A stretch of DNA of 64,000 nucleotides from Cenococcum geophilum 1.58 (taxonomy: Eukaryota > Ascomycota > Dothideomycetes > Gloniales > Gloniaceae): positions 2,156,536-2,220,535 of the forward strand of contig KV748178.1 of assembly GCA_001692895.1 (NCBI GenBank), in the 5' to 3' direction. Positions 56,376 to 64,000 of the stretch are shown here, in pieces. The notes under the pieces are model-generated. The model ran no database searches, had not been told where the DNA came from, and was given only the letters and a program-made list of their open reading frames with translations. The translations under genes and the position numbers were made by a program. How positions within the stretch are numbered: position 1 is the first letter of the stretch; each line of letters starts with the position of its first letter.

Positions 56376-56525
56376 TCCAGAGGACTTCGCGGACAACATG
56401 CACCTACCGCCCAATGGTACGGCGCGGGTCATAAGTCAGCTCATCTTGGCCGTCGGCCCGAACCTAATGTATACCAGAGGACTTCGCGGACAACATACAC
56501 CTACCGCCCAATGGCACAGCTCAGG
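56376..56525. repeat. Duplicated 45-bp block
   Basis: CAGAGGACTTCGCGGACAAC ... CACCTACCGCCCAATGG occurs at about 56380 and again at about 56470. Open frames of 65 and 72 codons across it are chance. Confidence 0.8.
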
Positions 56526-56926
56526 TTATGTCTCGGCTTATCTTAGCCAACACTACGGGATTAGTGCTAGGCTTAGTAATAGGATCACTATGTTATTCTC
56601 CGCAGTACTAGGCTAAGTCTTAACTAAGGTCGTCTCTGTAGCTTATACAACTCCGTATCAGTCAAAAAGGTCAGGGGGGTAAGATATTCTTGCCTTTCTA
56701 GGCAGTTATCCTTATCCACAGGAGACCTTCTAGCTGCTTAAATACCGGCTCTCAGTATCAATAATAGCGACTTAACGCGTCAACGACGCGCAGCTAGGGG
56801 TGTTCGACGCGTGTTCCCTTAGAACACGCGGAACGGGGGTGGGAGATTATCTAGGCCTTCCCAGGCGAGGTAAAGAGGGAGCTCCAAATAAATAAAGTCC
56901 CCCCTGGGTGGGTGAGCTTAGTATAA

Positions 56927-57089
56927 TGTTACGGCTCGTATAAATGCCTCTAAACCGAAGCTTGTAGAATGCTGTATTACGAAGATACTAAGCTAAGGAG
57001 CAGAGAAGGTCGAGGAAAGGACACGTCTATATACAGGCGCCAAGTCTCTAAGCGAGCCCCTAACTAGGGTCTGTAACGGTGCCGTGACA
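56927..57089 (-). repeat. 5' LTR of the mini-LTR element
   Basis: TGTTACGGCTCG ... GCCGTGACA, followed by CTAGA. Confidence 0.9.
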
Positions 57090-57094
57090 CTAGA

Positions 57095-57520
57095 TAGTAG
57101 GACCGTATAAAGTTTTTAAAAAGATAGGCAACTTATACAAGATAAAGCTCCTAAATTTAATTAGGGTTTACTCTATTTTCTTATTAAATAAGTTATAGAA
57201 AGCTATAAACGACCTATTACTTAGATAAAAGAATAAGCCTCCCCTACTAGTTTAAGTAAATAGTAACGATAAATAGGAGGTTAATAAAATATTGGCCTAT
57301 AAGATAGTATAGGGAACGCTAAAATACTATATTAAATAAAAGGGCTATAATTTTAACTTAACCTAGTACCCTATATAAAACTTTATAGGCTGCCCCTAAA
57401 AGCTTAAAGAGTTTTATAACTAATCCCCTAATATACCTAGACCCCTAAAGTACCTAGATAAATAGATAAAATACTAGTATAATAAAGATAATAAGTTACT
57501 AAAAGAATATAGGGATAAAA
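57095..57520 (+). pseudogene. Gypsy G3 integrase end and chromodomain
   Basis: Continues from 54354: DRQLIQDKAPKFNQGLLYF-like text, then IGNAKILYQIKGLQF near 57310-57350 and LVPYIKLYRLPLKAQ-like text near 57360-57420. The latter corresponds to the chromodomain-like 'W.P...L.G.P.KLR.FH...P..PGPP..L' tail of fungal gypsy elements, with PKVPRQID near 57440. Confidence 0.75.
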
Positions 57521-57608
57521 ACGCCCCAAAGCCCTAATATAGCTATCTGCCATATTCTGCTATATTCTACTATTTTCTGCTAGTACTATAAAATTTCAGA
57601 TATCTAGA

Positions 57609-57631
57609 AACTTTAACCGCCAGTTAAAGTT
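57609..57631. promoter_or_regulatory. Palindrome P1 in the G3 3' region
   Basis: AACTTTAACC-GCC-AGTTAAAGTT (one arm mismatch), followed by ATTTAATTAGTTAGATCC as in C2 and G2. Confidence 0.65.
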
Positions 57632-57848
57632 ATTTAATTAGTTAGATCCGTGCTAAGACTTTTAATAGCTACTTTTTCTAGCCTAGTGCTTCTACTTAGC
57701 CTATAATCGCCTTTTATACTTAGTCTGGATATACTTATATCCCCTTTATCTCCTTATCTTATATTTTATAATCCTACGTTTATAAGCCTAGTACTACCCT
57801 ATTTCTAACTAAGCCTAAGGGCAGGCTTTCTTTTAAAGAGGGGGGTGA

Positions 57849-58058
57849 TATAACGGCGCTATTGCACATTACCTACCAAATTCTGCCATATTCTACCGAC
57901 TTATAATTAGCCCGCCCAAAGCTAGCGCCTTAGCAGCTTACCCTATATATTTATTTACATTAGTCCTAGCGACCCCTTTTCCTTCTCTTTAGCTTAGTAT
58001 CTTTGTAAGATAGCATTTTATAAGCTTTAGTTTAGAAGCATTTATATAAGCCGTTATA
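57849..58058 (+). repeat. LTR shared by G3 (3') and G4 (5')
   Basis: 210 bp, TATAACGGC ... GCCGTTATA, i.e. inverted termini TGTAACGGC/GCCGTTACA before RIP. Upstream is the polypurine tract AAAGAGGGGGGTGA; downstream a primer-site-sized gap and the gag ATG at 58078. The position makes it both the 3' LTR of G3 and the 5' LTR of G4. The second LTRs of each element are not in the window. Confidence 0.75.
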
Positions 58059-58077
58059 AGACCCTACTAATTAAGGG

Positions 58078-59406
58078 ATGGATTATAACTAGTAATACTA
58101 TAACGCTAAATAGTAAAAAGGCTAGAGTATAGTCTAGTTTATAAACTACTTAGAAGAACTAGAAGATAATATACCCTACTTAAACCTATAGGATAACGCT
58201 ATATAACTTTACTAACTGCTTACTAAGTTATAACCTAAGATTTAATAGGCTATATAGGAAAAGGGCGAAATTCCTACCTCTTAAGAAAAACTTATCTCTA
58301 AAGCTACTTAAATTAAGAATACTAAAAGAGACTATTTAAGTAAGTAAAAGGAACGAGATACTAGTAATAAAGAGCGTAAGACTAGACCTAGCTTTAAGAA
58401 TAGGGGTAGATTCTAACTTAACCGCTTTGTAGAAGAATAACGCAAGTAGACTTTACAGCCCTAGAGTAATGCTAGTTAACCCTAAAATAATAATAGGTAG
58501 AAACCTAATCTAAATAAGTTACGCGTTTATTATAACTATGGTAAAAAGGAATATATAAAGCGCTTCTACTAGTAGAAGAAGTAAGAGTTAGCTTAATTAG
58601 GAAAAGAAAGAGCCTAGTAGATCTTTACTTCCTTATACTAGGCTAGTAAGAGAAGGATAAAGTAAGCTACCGCATAGTTATTTCTGTCTCCCTTTAAGTT
58701 AATAATAAATAGGTAATATAAGACTGCCTTATAGATAGCGGCGCAATTATAGGGTTTATCTCTTAACTACTAGTAAAAGAATTGGATTTAGACCTTAGCG
58801 GCTTATAGGTACGCACTATTTAAAGTATTAAAGGCTACTGGATTTCGTACTATTGGGAGTAAACTTTTCCCGTAGCTAGATAGGACCATAATAGTCTATA
58901 GGATACGTAGGAGATACGCTTCTACGCCGTAGAAATTAAGGGGTATAACCTTATTTTAGGATACCTATAGCTTTAATAAGTTAATCTAGATATTAATTGG
59001 CCTTTTGCCTTATATTAACACCGGAAGTCTTAACCGCGTATTATAGTTAAAGATTAAGAGACTTTTATAGACTATATATAAGAAAAAGGGTGGGCGTATG
59101 CTATATATACTACCCCTAACCCTAAGAATAGGGATATAGGGTATTTACTTTTAGATATCTAGCTATATATAGTTAAACTAGAAATCCTATAGGAATATAC
59201 GGATTTAGTAAAGGTTTTTAGCAAAAAGGCTATAAAAACCTTACCTAACCCTATATTAGTTAAATATAAAATAGATATAGGGGATAAGGCACCTCCTTTC
59301 GGACTACTATATAACCTATTAAAAAATAAGTTAGTAATATTACGTTAGTATCTAGTAGATAACCTTTAGAAAGGATAGATTTAGCCTTTTATAAGCCTAG
59401 CGGGAG
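58078..59406 (+). pseudogene. Gypsy G4 gag, protease and start of RT
   Basis: ATG at 58078 (MDYN, then stops at Gln). Gag core: SIVQFINYLEELEDNIPYLN-like text (58125-58185). Zinc-knuckle remnant YYNYGKKEYIKRFY near 58525-58570 (Cys residues changed to Tyr, as G-to-A RIP does). Protease CLIDSGAIIGFIS at 58726-58765. The protease/RT linker contains EIKGYNLILGYLQL near 58930-58975. RT start KAPPFGLLYNLLKNKLVILR (59285-59350), ending at SLAGV, where the G5 LTR cuts it. Confidence 0.85.
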
Positions 59407-59826
59407 TGTAATAAAGCCTTATAGCAAGGACTACGGTAAACTTATTAATGGGCTGGGTATATAGGTAAATAAGAAGTTAACAATATAATAATAACTGGTG
59501 GAGTGGTTGCCTAATAAATTAACTCTAATTATATTCTAAGATTTACTACTAAGGAGAGAACTATCTAGGTAGGGACTATAGTCCTTTAAATACACAACCA
59601 TACTCTTAAGAAATCCCCTTTATACGTAAAGTATGTGTTATATATATTATATATACGTTCCCCTTATATACTATATATACTGCGTATAATGTTATATAAC
59701 CTTAGTTACTATTCCTTATTATATAGTTCTACCGGCTCTATTCTAGACCGTGCCTAAATTAACTAACTAGCTTCTCCTAACTCCTCTCTAAGTAGTTATA
59801 ATATTGTACTTAAAGCGTCCGTAATA
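59407..59826 (-). repeat. 3' LTR of chromovirus G5
   Basis: 420 bp, TGTAATAAAGCC ... GCGTCCGTAATA. The adjoining CTATCTCCCTCCTCTTTA is the minus-strand polypurine tract. Inserted in the RT of G4 with GGGAG at its left edge; the matching duplication would lie beyond the window. Confidence 0.85.
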
Positions 59827-59899
59827 CTATCTCCCTCCTCTTTATCTTTATTCTTAAAGATCTTAAATATCTCTAAGTTGTTTACTAGAGGTATAATAT

Positions 59900-60640
59900 C
59901 CATCTAATTAATTTAGTTAATATTGTTACTTATTATACCTAAGGCCTCTTCCTCTTCGTAGGCGCAACGTCGTGCTCGCACTATTACTGCGATATTATCT
60001 CTTAGTGAGATTATACTATCTTCGTATTCTCGCTATTTAAAAAAGGGGTTAGTTTATATTGCGTTAGCAAGCCCGTCCTTATAATAACCGTCCTTTTACT
60101 TAAAGTGCACTAAAGCGAATATTTGTTTATCCTGTAATATTTACTTTATCTCTAATACTAAATATACGCGATTTATTACTCTTAATAGTTATCTAGTTCC
60201 TTAATTAATTTGTCTTAGGGTCTTATATTTAATCTACTACTATATAGCTAGATAGTAAACTATCTTAAGCCCTTATTAAGTTAAAATGTTCTTATAATAT
60301 AGAGCAAAAGGCCCTTAAAGCCCGTATCGCGGCGTCTGCTTAGTTACTCCGTCTTAAAAAGGTTTATAAAAAGGTTTATTCTAAGGAGTAAAAACTTATA
60401 AAATAAGGTTTATAGGAACTTAGTAATAAAAGAATAGATTTTCTTTTAGCTAAGAAGGAAATAGATTTAAGTAATTCGGCAACTGCTCCTCTTAGGTCCC
60501 CTTTAGGTAATTTATTTTTCAGCGATTCTTCTTTATTAATACTGCCTGACCTAATCTCTTCTAATACTCCTGTACCTTTCCTATAGCATTTTTTAGATTT
60601 TCTAGTGGTTCCTAGGTAGTCTTAGTATAGCCTATTTACT
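59900..60640 (+). pseudogene. Opposite-strand Cys-rich/coiled-coil frame in G5
   Basis: Plus-strand frame through RIP stops, antisense to G5 pol and lying between its chromodomain side and 3' LTR. N-terminal part: KASSSSQAQRRARTITAI and SYSRYLKKGLVYIALASPSL (about 59935-60075). Cys-rich part: FYLKCTKANICLSCN followed by NTKYTRFITLNSYLVP (about 60095-60220), where Tyr could be RIP-altered Cys. C-terminal coiled coil: ALKARIAASAQLLRLKKVYK-like text and LQELSNKRIDFLLAKKEIDL-like text (about 60310-60470), then PLRSPLGNLFFSDSSLLILP (60492-60555). It resembles hypothetical fungal proteins with a Cys cluster plus 'LxRLRKQxxxLxxRxxxMxxRGLxxLDELD' helix that I recall as common near retroelements; function unknown. 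Confidence 0.55.
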
Positions 60641-60649
60641 TAACCTTAT

Positions 60650-61485
60650 ACTATATTTTATTATTAACGTCCTTATAACTAATAATCTTTAAAACTTACT
60701 ATTTGTCTTCTCCCTATCCTTTATATATATCTACCTTATAAACTAGTAGCTTAACATTTTTATATACTGGCTCTAGCATTACAATATGCTATATAAGGTA
60801 GATCTTTATCCTAGCTAATAAGTTTAACTTAAACATAACTAGTAAAATCCTTTACGTAATTTCGAAAGGTCCTAGTCTAATATAGTCTAACTTCTTACTT
60901 AGTCGTTAACTCTTAAAATTTTTATATAGTAGCTATACTTTATCTCCCTCCTTAAGATCTAGTCCCTTAGATCTCTTAGNNTTATAGTACTTTTTTATNC
61001 TNTTTTATACTTTCTTNNCTAATTNNATAAGGTCTATATAAAGATTTATTAATATCTTTATTCTTTCTTTAGCTGTACTACTTATTTTCTTTACTTATTA
61101 TAGTAATAACAATATTCTTAGCTTATATCTATAATTTGCCTTAAATAGTAATATGCCTATTCCTTTCTATAGTGTCGCATTGTATATAAACTATATAATT
61201 GGTAATAGCGATACCTAATTATTCTATGCATGATTAATATAATGTCTTAGATACTATTCTAGCGTCTAATTTAATCTTTCCGTTTAACCGTCTATCTGCG
61301 GTTAATATACGGTAGAAGTTGCTGCTTAAACTCCTTACTCCGCTAAGAATACCTCCTAAAATACTGCTATAAATCTTAGATCTCTAACTGATATAATTTT
61401 ACTTAATGCTCCGTGTCTTATAAATACTTCTTTAATATAGATTTTAGCGACATCTTCTGCTAAGATTTCTTCTGTATATGCTATA
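60650..61485 (-). pseudogene. G5 integrase, C-terminal part and end of pol
   Basis: Minus strand: from the insertion point leftwards KQGYFIAYTEEILAEDVAKI-like text (about 61440-61500) and GALSKIISVRDLRFIAVFQE-like text (about 61350-61415), the second half of the integrase core. Further left come the helical linker and C-terminal domain (about 60700-61300). Scattered N bases at 60980-61025. A chromodomain was not clearly read. Confidence 0.7.
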
Positions 61486-61500
61486 AAGTAGCCCTATTTA

Positions 61501-62650
61501 TATATAAGATTTAATTTACCGTCTAACCTAGTCCCCCTAATGGGTCCACACAGACTAATTCCTATAGGAAAAACCTCTTTACTAAGAAAAACCTCATTTT
61601 TAAGTGTACAAAAAACCCCTAGGGGAGACGTAAGAGGTAATATTCCAGATAATATCCATACTATATTAATAGGAGGAAAAACACCGTTAGGTTGCTGCTT
61701 TGAGACTCCCTTTATATAGGAGTGTCTAAATGCCTATCTTACCCTATCTGCTATTTAAACTATCTTTACCACATTTATATCTTGTTTGTTTAAGTTATAT
61801 GCCTATCCCTAGCTCCTTTTCTAAGTCTCCTATAAATATCTCCTAATAAATAACACTTGCGTTCTGCCTGGGCCTGCATACTAAGGTCTCTTATCCACTT
61901 CTTTATTAAAGGGTTTCTATAACGGGGTGTATATAACTTAGTATTGCTTTTACCCTAGGGCCTAAACCTAGGCCCTTATACCTATTTATAAGGTATAAAA
62001 GAACAATCTAGTATTTAATAGAGGGCCTAATCCCTATAATTAGATACCTAGGTTACCGGATAATGTTAAAATAGGGGGCCTCTATTACGCTTAGGGCGCG
62101 GATTGCTTATATATATGTGTAGATGCTATATAGTATATATAATATTTATAGGAGGGAGGGGGTACGCTAAAGGGATAATACTTGTCAATTTAATGTCTAA
62201 ATATATACATTAGAGACGTAGTAGCGGTGTTTAACCTTTTTTGCTAAGGCTTACCCCTTAGTGAAAAATCTTTGCACTACTACTACGTCGCTACGCAGGC
62301 GCTGCGCAGCCGTATATACGTCTCTGCGTTTGCTTTAGTAGTCTATTAACATAATCTAAATAGAACATTAATAGTAGCTGCTAGGTTCCTGGGCTCCACC
62401 GTATAGGGGTACAAAAGTGGCTTTTCTAGAGTTATCTTTTTAACTAGTCTGGCGCTAAGGCCTATAAAAACTTTGCTGTTCTAATGGCGTTAAGGGTTAA
62501 GTATTTGAAGGCCCCCTCTAGCTACAGCGTAACGCTGCTGCATTAGTAATAGACGAGATCCTTACTTTTAGCTTGGCTATGCGGACAAGATAAGACGAAA
62601 AGGAACCCCTATAGGACCGTATAGGTCGGATCTCGATTTTAGTGTTCCTT
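61501..62650. mobile_element. 1.15-kb insertion with 15-bp target duplication in G5 integrase
   Basis: AAGTAGC[C/T]CTATTTA occurs at 61486-61500 and 62651-62665, and removing the insert plus one copy rejoins the integrase frame ...KLTK.(S/G)Y-FIAYTEE. Inside, no transposase or RT frame is seen. There is GC-richer sequence around 62270-62340 with GCAGGCGCTGCGCAGC and a G-rich run near 62150. A 15-bp duplication fits target-primed insertion (SINE/LINE-like), but no clear poly(A) was found; type unresolved. Confidence 0.75.
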
Positions 62651-62665
62651 AAGTAGCTCTATTTA

Positions 62666-64000
62666 GTTAACTTGTCTACTATTACTAAAATCGCGTTATA
62701 ATCTTATCCGGTAATAGGATCTCTTAACTTAAGTAACTTAATAATAAAGTCCTATAATATAACCTCCTATAGTCTTTCTGGTATTTTAATAGGTTGTAGC
62801 CCTTTATATAGCTTATGCCTTATTAGTTTATTCCTCTAGCAATTTAAATACTCTTTTATTACTTTTCTTACAATATTTTAGATTCCGTTAATAATATATT
62901 CTTTTTATAGTCTTAATACTAAGCCTATTACTCCGTTATATCCTTAAGTTATTCCCTTATAAAAGTCTTCTATAAAATGCTCTGCTATGCTTCTTAGGAT
63001 ATACTTCGCCTCTCTATACTTATACAGTATCTTTTCTTTTAGATATTCTAACTGTTCCTCCAGCTATACTTTAAAGATTCTTTATACTTAAAAGCTTTCT
63101 AGTATCTTATAGACTCTTTCTAGTTCGTTATCCTCTTAAGTTACTACTAGCTTAGGGTAATTGTATCTAATTAACCCGTCTTTGTCTCTATATAGTATTA
63201 CTCCTAATAGCTTCTCGTTATTTTATAGTTTAGCTTTTCTACTAAATGCGTCTACTCTTGCATTCTTAGTTCCTTTAGTATACTAAATTTTAAAATAGTA
63301 TTCTGCAAGCATCTCTGCCTATTTAACTTATCTTTAATTAAGTTCTTTTATTATTAGGAACCCCGTTAGGTCCTTATAATCCGTTTTAACTATAAATAGT
63401 TTTTCTGCGCTTTATAAAAATGCTCTCTATTCCTTAAGTACTGTAATTATATCTAATAACTCCTTATTATAGACGTTATAGTTTAACTCTAATAGTGTTA
63501 ACTTTTTACTATAGTATGCTATTGGATACTATGCGTCCTTATACTTCTATAGTAAGCATACTCCTAATATATAGTCTAATATATCTATTTCTATAACTGT
63601 GTCTAGTCCTAGTTAATAGATTTTAAGGATTAGTTCCTAGGTAAACAATTCCTTAAGTTCCTTAAATAGCTTCTTTTATGCGTCTCCCTATACCTATAGT
63701 TCCTTTTTCTTTATAAGCCTAGTAAATAGTTTAATATTCTTTAACTACTATGCTATAAACCTTCTATAGTAGTTGCAAACCCCTAAAAATAACCTTAACT
63801 ATATTATATTCTCTAGTTTTTGTTAACTTACTATAGCTTTAATCTTCTTTAGGTCCATATTAATATAACCTAGTTTAATAATAAATCTAATAAAATCGGT
63901 CTTCCTTATAAAGAATTTGCACTTCTTAATTACTACTAACATCTATTCTTTTTATAGTCTCCTTAAGACCTATTTAATGTATTCCCCGTATTCTTCCTTA
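62666..64000 (-). pseudogene. G5 RT, RNase H and integrase N-terminal part (runs off window)
   Basis: Right to left from the window edge: RT thumb region KCKFFIRKTDFIRFIIKLGY (about 63880-63940), followed by NMDLKKIKAIVS and LRLFLGVCNYYRRFIA (about 63745-63800), the gypsy 'CEFxxxxVxFLGxVIS ... FLGFANFYRRFI' stretch. RNase H follows (63200-63650). Integrase start DFIIKLLKLRDPITG and NAILVIVDKLTK (about 62665-62765). RT catalytic region, protease, gag and 5' LTR lie outside the window. Confidence 0.82.

Larger units (their letters stand above)
54355..57089 (-). mobile_element. Non-autonomous mini-LTR retrotransposon (LARD/TRIM-like)
   Basis: LTRs of 163 bp (54355-54517, 56927-57089), exact target duplication CTAGA (54350-54354, 57090-57094). 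On the minus strand the LTR runs TGTCACGGCACCG ... CGAGCCGTAACA. The polypurine tract AAAGGAGGGGGTGA lies at 54518-54531 on the minus strand. The 2.4-kb interior has no coding frame, is GC-richer and only lightly RIP-mutated, and consists of interleaved repeat families. The stretch beside the polypurine tract, CCTAAGGGCAGGCTTTCTT, is shared with G3 at 57810-57830, so the G3/G4 family probably supplies the proteins (inference). Confidence 0.9.

Noticed and set aside
55089..56616. Open frames of 65-72 codons in the mini-LTR element
   Set aside because: They run through repeated motifs in several frames without any retroelement domain; the element appears non-coding.

Overview
The window reads as an AT-rich, transposon-filled compartment of a filamentous ascomycete (Pezizomycotina) genome. 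Almost every recognisable reading frame belongs to a transposable element and is broken by in-frame TAA/TAG codons where glutamine (CAA/CAG) or tryptophan (TGG) is expected. CpG stays common while CpA/TpG is scarce and TpA abundant. This is the signature of repeat-induced point mutation (RIP) acting on CpA. I see no intact host gene; the open frames of 60-180 codons are chance frames in low-complexity or repeat DNA. The species cannot be named from the sequence.

Layout, left to right. 1-515: 3' end and 3' LTR of a Ty1/Copia element (C1, plus strand). 674-9591: complete Ty3/Gypsy chromovirus G1 (minus) with matching LTRs, a GAAAT target duplication and a plus-strand reading frame downstream of its chromodomain. 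9597-16241: degenerate DNA holding two oppositely oriented LINE copies that carry ORF1 only, plus an inverted 195-bp repeat. 16242-19005: two copies (R1, R2) of a 1-kb repeat; R2 is split by a 112-bp LINE tail. 19006-37294: three-level nest. The 5' half of C1 (minus) is split by chromovirus G2 (20877-35646), which is split by Copia C2 (23059-31590), which is split by a TA-flanked 2.5-kb element (27106-29630) packed with four minisatellites. G2 also carries a solo LTR of the C3 family.

37345-49230: another copy of the AT-rich repeat seen at 516-668, then a Plavaka-like DNA transposon (minus) split by the full Copia element C3 (38475-44730), then low-complexity DNA and one unidentified degraded plus-strand frame. 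49237-54119: chromovirus G6 (minus), which lacks most of its reverse transcriptase and has unlike LTRs at its two ends. 54120-59406: gypsy G3 (integrase and chromodomain, plus) split by a 2.7-kb non-autonomous LTR element, then a shared central LTR followed by a second gypsy body G4 (gag-protease-RT start). 59407-64000: chromovirus G5 (minus, running off the window), again with an antisense frame near its 3' LTR and a 1.15-kb insertion flanked by a 15-bp duplication.

The points most worth following up are: the opposite-strand, coiled-coil/Cys-rich reading frames between chromodomain and 3' LTR in three different chromoviruses; the minisatellite-loaded TA-flanked element sitting in a RIP-spared island; palindromic modules with CCAAT boxes shared by Copia and Gypsy 3' regions; and the non-autonomous LTR element that shares its polypurine-tract region with G3/G4. 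Positions of broken frames are approximate because they were read by eye through stops and probable indels.
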